From assembly GCF_900188065.1 (NCBI RefSeq), contig NZ_FZNQ01000016.1, positions 1 to 64,000 on the forward strand: DNA of 64,000 nucleotides, read 5' to 3'. The notes beneath the pieces were generated by a model. That model ran no database searches. It worked only from the letters and a program-made list of their open reading frames with translations, and was not told the origin of the DNA. This document shows, one piece after another, positions 43,774 to 51,193 of the stretch. A program made the translations under genes and the position numbers. The DNA is from Halorubrum vacuolatum. GTDB lineage: Archaea; Halobacteriota; Halobacteria; Halobacteriales; Haloferacaceae. The number at the start of each line of letters is the position of its first letter. The stretch's first letter is position 1.

Positions 43774-44223
43774 ATGACTGATACCACCCCACCAATGCAC
43801 CCGATGGAACGCGAACAGCTGCGGGCCAAATCAACCCTCGTCGTGACTGTAAAGTCATCCAACGAGTTCCACGACAGCGTTAGCAACGGGATCGAGGCGC
43901 TTGAACAGGGGGACGCGGTCGATTCCACGCCGACGCTCTCGTTCACCAGCTACGACGATCTGATGAAGACGCTGACGCCGCGCGTGCTCGATCTCATCGA
44001 AGCTGTCCGCCAAGAAGAACCAGCCAGTATCAACGAAACTGCACGGGTCGTTGACCGGGACGTGAAGAACGTCCATGAGGAACTCAGTCGGCTCGCCCAA
44101 CTGGGCATCATCTTCTTCGAGGAAAACGGACAGAATAAGCGACCGGTTGTCTGGTTCGACGAACTCGTTATCAACCTGCCGTTCGATCCAGAAGCCGACG
44201 ACACGGCGGCTACCGCACCGTAG
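43774..44223 (+). CDS. HVO_A0114 family DNA-binding protein (TumA-like antitoxin)
   Basis: 149 residues from ATG 43774. After a variable start, the LTFTSYDDLMKTLTPRVLDL-type block is recognisable as LSFTSYDDLMKTLTPRVLDL, followed by a helix-turn-helix (EEPASINETARVVDRDVKNV, HEELSRLAQLGIIFFEENG) and a beta wing (RPVVWFDELVINLPF). This is the haloarchaeal HVO_A0114 family, which normally accompanies TumE toxins and represses the operon. Two inverted repeats upstream of the pair are likely its binding sites. It looks intact although the toxin is broken. Confidence 0.85.
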   Translation: MTDTTPPMHPMEREQLRAKSTLVVTVKSSNEFHDSVSNGIEALEQGDAVDSTPTLSFTSYDDLMKTLTPRVLDLIEAVRQEEPASINETARVVDRDVKNVHEELSRLAQLGIIFFEENGQNKRPVVWFDELVINLPFDPEADDTAATAP

Positions 44224-44231
44224 CCGACATG

Positions 44232-44465
44232 CTAGAGACGGATCTTCCGGGCCTCGACGCCTGTACTCAGCGCAGCCCGCACAGATGTTGAGTCAACCAC
44301 TCCAGTCCTCATTTGGAAACCTCTCTGCAACACGTTCAACGAATCGTTCGCGTCTCGGTCAGGCTCCAATCGACATGACTCCTCATCTTGGATACCATCG
44401 CTCAGTAAGGAAGTCAGAGTTCCGCCATCCACAAATGAGAACTCGGGGGCTGCTCGGCGATACAA
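44232..44465 (-). pseudogene. C-terminal remnant of an IS200/IS605 TnpB
   Basis: A minus-strand frame contains EESCRLEPDRDANDSLNVLQ followed by RGFQMRTGVVDSTSVRAAL. This matches the end of haloarchaeal TnpB/OrfB proteins: the last zinc Cys, the DRDANAxLNxLxRG block with the final RuvC-type Asp, and the STPVETAL-like tail. The rest of the gene is not found upstream, so it is a decayed insertion sequence fragment. It lies between the TumE locus and a stray McrC tail, marking a past rearrangement. Confidence 0.6.
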
Positions 44466-44615
44466 TCGTGCTCCCAGTCAGGAGAACATGTTGTAAGTCT
44501 CTCTCATCAGTCTGTTTCCGTGCTCTCCTTGAGTGGATCGATGCTTCTGGTACTCCCTCACCCGTTTCTACTCACAACGGAACTTGATCGCACGGATCCC
44601 GCAAGGACAATCAAC

Positions 44616-44682
44616 GGAGCCTTCGCTCCTAATCTACTCGCGTCAACTCCGACGATTAGCCCGTAGCACGACTTTCTCGATC
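44616..44682 (+). pseudogene. Stray copy of the McrC C terminus
   Basis: The frame GAFAPNLLASTPTISP-stop (ends 44666) mirrors the McrC-like end SFATNLLTSTPTIGS-stop, and the next 16 nt (CACGACTTTcTCGATC) match those after the McrC stop at 43254 with one change. It is a diverged duplicate of the mcrC 3' end, 1.4 kb downstream on the same strand. It suggests that a second, now lost, McrC-like gene stood here, or that a segment was duplicated around the TumE locus. Confidence 0.6.
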
Positions 44683-44916
44683 ACTGCCCTGACGAGTACC
44701 TCGGCTACTCATGTCGTTCACGAAGCCCACCGGAAAATTCACCCGAAGGATCCTTCCGAGGCGCAGAATGGGTCAGTCTTCAACCGCTGACGACGGAGTT
44801 GACCGATTCTATTCGTCAGAGGTTGTCCTCGGAGCTGCTGACATTGGGACGACTCATATCATGTTTGGCATCTATATGAAGAAGCGACCGGAGGTTGGAG
44901 TGTCTGGGTGGAATGT

Positions 44917-46320
44917 TCAGAGTCTGTTGTTGATTTCTCCGACGATATCCTCAGGTACAAACAGCGAAACATCGTCGCGGTCGGCAGCTGTCTGGCACAA
45001 CCCGTCGGAAAATCCGGAGCGACAGAAGCAGCAGTAGTGATAGTCGGGCTCCCCGCCTTCTGGTGGTGTCCAGTCTACTTGCCTGGCGCTCCGTTCAAGA
45101 TCAGCGAGATCGCCCTCGTGCATCTCCCGCGTCGTGTACTTGCACTCGCCGACGACGAGCGTGTCGTCGCTTGCGAGACCGACAACATCAAGCTCGTGAT
45201 CTCTGTGCCACCAGTAACCGATTCCACGATACGTCTTCGACACAAGGTCCGGAAGCGCGTTCTGACAGACGAGTTCGAACATCGGTCCCATGTACTCTGT
45301 GAAAGAGGGAGCGACAAGCTCCTCATACGCCTCTTCACCGAGCTGAGCTATCTTCCCCTCCTGACCGTACACATACCGGAACCAGAAACGAAACAGCGGC
45401 TCTTTCAACCGATATCGACTTTTCCGCGTAGCGTTCGGATTCGCAGTCACCGGAATATCGCGTTCGACGAGACGGAGTCGGCGAAGCTTCGAGAGGTACG
45501 ATCCGAGCGCGTTCGAATCGACACCTGCGAAATCCGCGATCTCGTTTGCTGCGCGTCGGCCCGTGGCAATGGCCCGAAGGACCGTGTAGTAGGTCTGTGG
45601 CTCTCGAATACCGAACTCTGTCCGGAGAAGGAATTCGGGCTCGTTGTGGAGGATACCGTGTTCGGAGAGCACGTGTGTCTGGATGTTCTCCGCCAGCGAC
45701 GCTTCGGCCGTGAGGGCGCGGAGATAGTAGGGAGTTCCACCGAAGACGCCCCACGACTGGACGGTGCCATCGGGATCGTCGCTCGGATAGAACGCTCGGG
45801 CGTCCCTGATGTCGAGTGGTGGCAGATCAATTGTTGCGGTCCGTCGTCCATAAAGCGGGCTACCACCACCCAGCACCTTCTCTTCCATGATGCTAATCGA
45901 CGACCCAACGAGCACGAGCGTCATCTCGGTATCCGCGAGATGCAGATCCCAGACGCGCTGGACTTTCGAAGGCAGGGCGTCGTCCGACTCAATGAGGTAC
46001 GGGAATTCGTCAAGTACCACGACGGCATCCTCACGGCCGAGCGTACGGAGCAGTGCCTCCCAGTCCCGCTGAATGTCTCCGAGAAGAGGAAACGTCTCAC
46101 TCGCTATATCGACGAAGTTGGCGAGTTGTACCTCAGGGGTCTCTTCGGTCGCTTGCCAGTAGACTGCGCCGTCGCGGTCGGAGATCGCTTCTCGAACGAG
46201 CGCACTCTTCCCGAGACGACGGCGCCCGTAAATAACGATGAGATCTGCTTCCTCACGTTCGAAGCGTGAACGGAGTAAATCGAGTTCGTCGCGCCGGTCA
46301 ACGAACTGTGGTTGTACCAT
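44917..46320 (-). CDS. AAA ATPase with DUF234 nuclease-like domain (second copy)
   Basis: 467 residues, paralogue of 18172-19572. N-terminal FVDRRDELDLLRSRFEREEA, Walker A YGRRRLGKSALV, Walker B VVVLDEFPYLIESDDALPS, sensor LVGSSISIMEEKVLGG; winged helix ANEIADFAGVDSNALGSYLS; C-terminal DUF234 with HELDVVGLASDDTLVVGECK, where D and ExK-type residues line up with the first copy. The two share the DWTPPxGGxPDYxYxxF block near the end. The first 44 nt of the upstream region lead to a 15-bp tandem repeat, as in the other copy. Role unknown; possibly defence or mobile-element related. Confidence 0.87.
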   Translation of the reverse strand: MVQPQFVDRRDELDLLRSRFEREEADLIVIYGRRRLGKSALVREAISDRDGAVYWQATEETPEVQLANFVDIASETFPLLGDIQRDWEALLRTLGREDAVVVLDEFPYLIESDDALPSKVQRVWDLHLADTEMTLVLVGSSISIMEEKVLGGGSPLYGRRTATIDLPPLDIRDARAFYPSDDPDGTVQSWGVFGGTPYYLRALTAEASLAENIQTHVLSEHGILHNEPEFLLRTEFGIREPQTYYTVLRAIATGRRAANEIADFAGVDSNALGSYLSKLRRLRLVERDIPVTANPNATRKSRYRLKEPLFRFWFRYVYGQEGKIAQLGEEAYEELVAPSFTEYMGPMFELVCQNALPDLVSKTYRGIGYWWHRDHELDVVGLASDDTLVVGECKYTTREMHEGDLADLERSARQVDWTPPEGGEPDYHYCCFCRSGFSDGLCQTAADRDDVSLFVPEDIVGEINNRL

Positions 46321-46364
46321 ATGCTTCCCACGTTGGCACCATCCATAATAATGTCGAATATCTA

Positions 46365-46394
46365 AATCAGGATTTTACTAATCATGATTTTATA
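46365..46394 (-). repeat. 15-bp imperfect tandem repeat upstream of second DUF234 ATPase
   Basis: AATCAGGATTTTACT (46365-46379) is followed at once by AATCATGATTTTATA (46380-46394): 12 of 15 positions identical. It lies 45-74 nt upstream of the ATPase start, in an AT-rich promoter-like stretch. The unit length equals that of the repeat before the paralogue at 18172. Confidence 0.55.
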
Positions 46395-46504
46395 ATTTTA
46401 TTTGTTCAACGGGTGTTCACGCGCGACGTTTACGTTGAAAAAAGAGCTGTGTGTAACCGAGTTCGGGATGCTTACGCTCGCAGGCATCGCAACAACGATG
46501 CCTG

Positions 46505-46711
46505 TCAAATATCGCTGAGCGTTGCCTGCTCCCCAGGGATCTCCCGTTCGCTGGATCTTTTCCGGCTGCCAGAACTTTCACCGCTGTTCACGACTTCTTT
46601 GAAGTGTGCTAGGACATCATGCCACGAAGCGAGTTCCACCCCGCACGTGCAGCAATATGTGGGCTCAAAGCCAACGGCATCTAGTGGATACAACTCAAGC
46701 GTATCGGGCAC
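46505..46711 (-). CDS. Small possible zinc-finger protein
   Basis: 68 residues with a GTG start at 46711. The centre YCCTCGVELASWHDVLAHFK resembles a C2H2-type finger (CxxC, then HxxxxxH-like), as in many small haloarchaeal proteins. It follows the module 2 partner gene by 40 nt on the same strand and may be its third cistron. Short, so moderate confidence. Confidence 0.45.
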   Translation of the reverse strand: MPDTLELYPLDAVGFEPTYCCTCGVELASWHDVLAHFKEVVNSGESSGSRKRSSEREIPGEQATLSDI

Positions 46712-46751
46712 GATTTCCGGTGTCCCGTCGTCTCCCGGTCGATGACATTGT

Positions 46752-47228
46752 TCAGGGCTGGTTCGTTCCAGCGTTTATGTTCGTCATTGACCCCTCGTCA
46801 AGTGCCTGTCGCCACAAGAGATGAGTTGCCCGGGCAACGACATCAACTGAGTATTCCCTGAGGCACGATTGCTCTACGTGGGTATCCGCGCTTGATGCGT
46901 CTGGTGGTGGGTGGAAGTGTCGATCGTCGGACGGTGCTGTAAAGTCGTGAGGGTGGATATCCCACCGGAGGTTGCGCCCGGACGTATCTGAGTAGTGAAT
47001 ATTGTAGTCGTTCGCCGTCGTCCATCGAACCGTGAATATCGTTGTCTCTGCCTCCCCGACGGCATACGGTATCGTGAGCCGGAGTTCTCGCGGGTTGAGT
47101 CGATCATCGATTTCGCCTGAAGCCATCGGTTCGATGGTAGTGAATGCCTCTCGGAACGCATCGAGTTTCGTCACGTCGATCGTACCTCGAAGTGTGTGAG
47201 ACTCGCCGTCTCCATCGTCGAATTGCAT
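46752..47228 (-). CDS. TumE-like partner of DUF7342 protein (module 2)
   Basis: 158 residues from ATG 47228, in a TGATG overlap with the DUF7342 stop. Two strands LRLTIPYAVGEAETTIFTVR lead to LRWDIHPHDFTAPSDDRHFH, a W..H......HFH pattern shared in outline with the module 1 partner (35151-35657) and with TumE toxins. Probable toxin-like or effector partner; no biochemical assignment possible. Confidence 0.6.
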   Translation of the reverse strand: MQFDDGDGESHTLRGTIDVTKLDAFREAFTTIEPMASGEIDDRLNPRELRLTIPYAVGEAETTIFTVRWTTANDYNIHYSDTSGRNLRWDIHPHDFTAPSDDRHFHPPPDASSADTHVEQSCLREYSVDVVARATHLLWRQALDEGSMTNINAGTNQP

Positions 47229-47758
47229 CAAACTGCTTCTGCGGCATCAGTGGGATTTTCGACCGCGCTGAGCGCGAGCGCCACCTCCGCGAATGCGAGG
47301 TTCCGCCGCGTCGTTCGCCACTCCAGGAGCGTCTCTGCGTCGATATCCGCGTGGGATCGGACGGCGTCATCGGGCGAGTTAGCGCCGAACCGATCGCCGT
47401 ACTCTCGAAGCTCCTCGCGCATCTCCAGAACGCGTGCCGAGAGCGTTTCGGTGTCCGTCTCGTCGAGGATACGCCGAGCCTGTTCGAGAGCGATTGAGTC
47501 CTTGGCTCGCTGATACAGGGTCCCCGTCGAGTCCGGCGACGCGGTCTCTGCCACGTAGCCGTGCTCGGCTAACGAGCGAAGGTGCTTGCGGGCTGTCTGC
47601 TCTGACGTGAGGGCGTTGTCGGCAACGGTCGCCGCGCTCATGGGTTCGTACGCCGTGCGCATCACTGATCGCACACGGTCGAAAGGACTGGTCTCACGCT
47701 TCCAGTCTTTCTTGGCGCGCTCGTTCACATCATCGAACGCCGGCGCAGAGTCTGGCAT
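47228..47758 (-). CDS. DUF7342 family winged-helix protein (module 2)
   Basis: 176 residues from ATG 47758. Typical DUF7342 order: DVNERAKKDWKRETSPFDRV, winged helix (AATVADNALTSEQTARKHLR, AEHGYVAETASPDSTGTLYQ), then a helical tail with VLEMREELREYGDRFGANSP and LLEWRTTRRNLAFAEVALAL. Likely DNA-binding antitoxin or regulator. Coupled by TGATG to its partner. The 275-nt upstream region has no other gene; GTATGAAACATAAGTATATC just before the start is a TATA-bearing, partly palindromic promoter candidate. Confidence 0.78.
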   Translation of the reverse strand: MPDSAPAFDDVNERAKKDWKRETSPFDRVRSVMRTAYEPMSAATVADNALTSEQTARKHLRSLAEHGYVAETASPDSTGTLYQRAKDSIALEQARRILDETDTETLSARVLEMREELREYGDRFGANSPDDAVRSHADIDAETLLEWRTTRRNLAFAEVALALSAVENPTDAAEAV

Positions 47759-48036
47759 CAAGTCAACGTATGAAACATAAGTATATCACCCTTTGGAATG
47801 ATATTCTTACCTGCGGGGACTGGCGAGTGTTTATCAGTACACCTGAATGATATCCCGACGCGATCGCTGGCGCCAGAATCGACATCCGATGGTTCACAAC
47901 CGGAGATTTACCCATCCAATACCTCGAAATCCGGGGAGACAACACCCACTGGGAGCGACGGTGGGATCGGCATCCAAATACACACAACACCTGACGCCAC
48001 TTTCACGAACCACCAACACCCCACTGGCCGGAATCG

Positions 48037-49920
48037 TTAATTACCGTGTCGGGTGACGCAGTACGGGAGGCCTTTCACTTCAACAGCCTCTACATCCGGT
48101 GCTTTCACGACGGCTTGTCCTTTGCCGAAATTCGGAAGATCTTTTTTGAACTCAGAAGGGATTGATGGCACGTCATCGACGACCTCTGCCTTCAGTCCAA
48201 GGAAGATGTTCGTGTTAATTTGCTTGATTACGTCGTCATCCACGTCATCGGGGTTCTGTGTGATGAGACACAGTCCAAGCTTGTATTTTCGACCCTGCTT
48301 GACGGCGACGCGCGCCCGTCGGAGAATATACTCTTCGCGGAGACTGCTCGCACTCGCTAAGTAATTATGCGCTTCGTCAACCGCGACGAGCATAGGCGTG
48401 TCACGAACCGCCGGATCAACCTGATAATCATCAATTTTGTTCTCGATGATGTATGAGAGGATCGACAGTACGGTCAGGCTCTCTTTCCCGCCGTTGAGGT
48501 GACTCGTCGGGATCACCGTCACCTGCCCCTCGCGGAACACCGTATCGGAGATGTCTGGAAGGAACGCAGTCCCCTGATCGAACACCTGCCGGAACGTGTC
48601 ACGGTCGACACGCCGGTTCACTGCACTCCACGTTCCCCCGCCAATGTTGTTCTCCTCGCGTAGTCGGCTCTCATCGTCATCGTGCTCGTCGAGGAACTCG
48701 AGGAAATCAATATACTTCGGACGGTCCACGGAGCGGTCCGGGTAGCCACCCTGCGAATCGAAGCACGAGAAGTACGCGTTGATGCAGTCTTCGATTGCGC
48801 CGCGCGTGACCTCGGTCGGCGTGTACGGCATCAGCATTTCCGGCCGACCGCGAACGATCTCAAAGGGGATCGAGAGTTCACGACTCTCCATCGTCGAGGG
48901 GGCGTTCGTGCCGGCAACCTGCGGGACGAACACGTTGAGGTCGTCGACGCCGCCGTGTTTGATGTTGTGTCGGCGGAGTTCTCGCTGTATCGCGTCATCG
49001 TTCACGACAGCGTCGCTGTCCTCGCGCATCTCCCAGTACTCGTTCTCGGGGTCGATGATAACGAGATTGAGCCGTCGCTGTTCTTCTTCACCTGTCTCGT
49101 GATGGCGAATTGGATAGCGCTTCTCAGAGACGAACTGTCGCAACACGTTCTTCGTAAAATGGGTCTTCCCCTTCCCGGTCGAACCCGCAACGAGAGCGTG
49201 TCTGAACACGGCGGGCTCACCGTCCTCAACGTCTCCCGTCTCTCGATCGATCCCGGGGTTGCTGAGGTAGTATGGGAAGTTGTCGTTGTTAACCGTCATC
49301 GGCTCGCCGCCGACAGAGAGCCATCCGGTGAAGATCCCCTCGCCCGGAATGTTCAGTCCCGTTCGGAGACAGTCTTCATCACGAGCCAGCCGTGCTGGGG
49401 AGTTCGGTTTCGGAATCCGATTGACAATGCCGCTCTCGATGTCATCCGAGCCAACGTTTTTGAGAATAGCCAACGGTTCCAACTCCGCAACTTGGACGAA
49501 CTCTGACTCGTCAAGGTCAACATGCGCGCTGATCTGGTTGTGCGCGTCAGATTTGTCGTCAAGATCAGTGTACGGCTCATAGCGCAGCGAATCCGTCACT
49601 GCGAACAACTCACTCCCATCGTCCGGATACGGGATCTGTACGTAATCACCGAGGCGTATCCCCTCTCTCGCGCCCGTACGAATGAACGCGTTCACTTGAT
49701 AGTCACGTCTGCTGACGTGTATCTCCTCGCTTGCGAGGACGTGCCCGAGTTCGTCATCTGTAGGTGTGGACACGCCACTTGGGACCGTTCTTTCCGGCAC
49801 CGCAGTGCTGTCTGACTCGGTGTCCGTCGCACCTGGTTCGTCAGTTCGTGTCTGTTCGGACTCTTCGGAGTCGTTTGCGACCGGGTCGTTGTCGAGAATG
49901 TCGTCGATGTTGTCACTCAT
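48037..49920 (-). CDS. herA: HerA-like hexameric DNA translocase
   Basis: 627 residues from ATG 49920 (MSDNIDDILDNDPVAND), overlapping the NurA stop by 8 nt. After an acidic leader comes a HAS-barrel-like N-terminal region (VSRRDYQVNAFIRTGAREGI, RLGDYVQIPYP), the Walker A ALVAGSTGKGKTHFTKNVL, Walker B MLVAVDEAHNYLAS, and the C-terminal LCLITQNPDDVDDDVIKQIN typical of HerA/FtsK-like pumps. HerA forms a hexamer that drives NurA nuclease along DNA during 5'-end resection of double-strand breaks. Last gene of the Mre11-Rad50-NurA-HerA operon. Intact. Confidence 0.93.
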   Translation of the reverse strand: MSDNIDDILDNDPVANDSEESEQTRTDEPGATDTESDSTAVPERTVPSGVSTPTDDELGHVLASEEIHVSRRDYQVNAFIRTGAREGIRLGDYVQIPYPDDGSELFAVTDSLRYEPYTDLDDKSDAHNQISAHVDLDESEFVQVAELEPLAILKNVGSDDIESGIVNRIPKPNSPARLARDEDCLRTGLNIPGEGIFTGWLSVGGEPMTVNNDNFPYYLSNPGIDRETGDVEDGEPAVFRHALVAGSTGKGKTHFTKNVLRQFVSEKRYPIRHHETGEEEQRRLNLVIIDPENEYWEMREDSDAVVNDDAIQRELRRHNIKHGGVDDLNVFVPQVAGTNAPSTMESRELSIPFEIVRGRPEMLMPYTPTEVTRGAIEDCINAYFSCFDSQGGYPDRSVDRPKYIDFLEFLDEHDDDESRLREENNIGGGTWSAVNRRVDRDTFRQVFDQGTAFLPDISDTVFREGQVTVIPTSHLNGGKESLTVLSILSYIIENKIDDYQVDPAVRDTPMLVAVDEAHNYLASASSLREEYILRRARVAVKQGRKYKLGLCLITQNPDDVDDDVIKQINTNIFLGLKAEVVDDVPSIPSEFKKDLPNFGKGQAVVKAPDVEAVEVKGLPYCVTRHGN

Positions 49921-51193
49921 AGCTTCGGGAATCTTCGAGGTGGCTCCAACGGCCGTCGCGGTTGTAGTCAAACGCAGACTCGACGGTTTGGAGCGTGTCG
50001 CGGATCGTTTCGCGGTTGTCGGGACTGATGCGTGCGATGCGGTCGGCACGCGCGACGGCTCGCGGTACGTCGCTCTGACGAGCGATCTCTTTGAGCGCTT
50101 TTAAGAGGATCTGCTCTCGACGGTCGTCGTCAGTGAGGAACAGTGCTGGCGTCTCGATTCGGAACACGTTCCCCGTTTTCGGCGTGCGAACATACGCGAA
50201 CGCCCGCCGGTATGCGTCTGGTTGGCCGTGGCTGAGTTCGTCGGATACGGCTGTCAGCAGGTCGTACGCGTTGCCTCGGAGTTCGACGTCTGTTTGGACG
50301 AACCAGGAGGTGTACGTGAGGTGGTCAAGGCTGTCATCGCGGAGTACTTCTCCGATGAACTGGTGGTCTCGGAGCCATGGAACGTCGTGTAGCGTCCCGT
50401 ATGGGCCTCGGAGATCGTGCCGACTGATCTTCGTTCGGAGTGAGTCTGTGAGCTCACCCATGGACGAGGTTTTCACGACGCCTAACACTGGGACATCGCG
50501 TTCAAAACATGCATCAACGACTGTGACGTAGTTTTTGATGACGTCAGTGGGAAGGTCCCAGTTACCGATCGGTGCGCCTTGTCCGGCACGGTCGAGCAGC
50601 GTCCAATAAATAACGCTGAGCGGGTACACAGAGCCGTCGAGAAATAGTGGGCCGTCCACCACATCGAGACACCGCCGTGCGTGTTTCCCTTCTGCAAGCC
50701 GCTGTACGGTGGACGTGAGTATCGAGGTGACGTTCGCCCGTTGGCGCATCTCGGGGATGCGGATAATCTCTCCTTCGACACTCCCGCGCTCGGTTTGTTC
50801 GTTGTGGAGCGTCACGTCGTCGTCTTCGAGATACACCCCAGTGATCACAGTCCCTCGCCGCTCGGCATCTCGATCGCTGTCAGCACCACTTACCCCGAGT
50901 TTTGCGTGTGCGGTGTCGACGACGAGTCCATTGTTGTATTCCAACGGCCGGGTCGTGCTAGCATCAACACCGTATGTCGGCTCGCTCCACGGGTCATCAG
51001 TCCACGTCCCGAGTTCCGCCTTGCGGGTTTTGAAATACTCCGGCTCACCGATCGGTTCGACCGTCCCCCCGTTATGGGTGAGCAGGTTGAACAGATCGCG
51101 GGCGTGTGCGGCCTGATCGTCCACCTCGCGTGGGATACCAGCATCAACGCGTTCGGCGAGTTGTCGCACCACGTCGAAAGCGCGTTCGTCCAT
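49913..51193 (-). CDS. nurA: NurA 5'-3' nuclease
   Basis: 426 residues. NurA has an RNase H-like fold with conserved acids; YGVDASTTRPLEYNNGLVVD near residue 75 supplies the first Asp, and GPLFLDGSVYPLSVIYW a second. The C-terminal part has RADRIARISPDNRETIRDTL. It starts immediately after the Rad50 stop and overlaps herA, giving a translationally coupled resection operon. NurA works inside the HerA ring to degrade the 5' strand, with Mre11-Rad50 opening the end. Confidence 0.9.
   Translation of the reverse strand: MDERAFDVVRQLAERVDAGIPREVDDQAAHARDLFNLLTHNGGTVEPIGEPEYFKTRKAELGTWTDDPWSEPTYGVDASTTRPLEYNNGLVVDTAHAKLGVSGADSDRDAERRGTVITGVYLEDDDVTLHNEQTERGSVEGEIIRIPEMRQRANVTSILTSTVQRLAEGKHARRCLDVVDGPLFLDGSVYPLSVIYWTLLDRAGQGAPIGNWDLPTDVIKNYVTVVDACFERDVPVLGVVKTSSMGELTDSLRTKISRHDLRGPYGTLHDVPWLRDHQFIGEVLRDDSLDHLTYTSWFVQTDVELRGNAYDLLTAVSDELSHGQPDAYRRAFAYVRTPKTGNVFRIETPALFLTDDDRREQILLKALKEIARQSDVPRAVARADRIARISPDNRETIRDTLQTVESAFDYNRDGRWSHLEDSRSYE

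Noticed and set aside
44908-46269. 453-residue plus-strand ORF
   Set aside because: Exactly antisense to the DUF234 ATPase, whose motifs are clear; long antisense frames are common in GC-rich haloarchaeal DNA.
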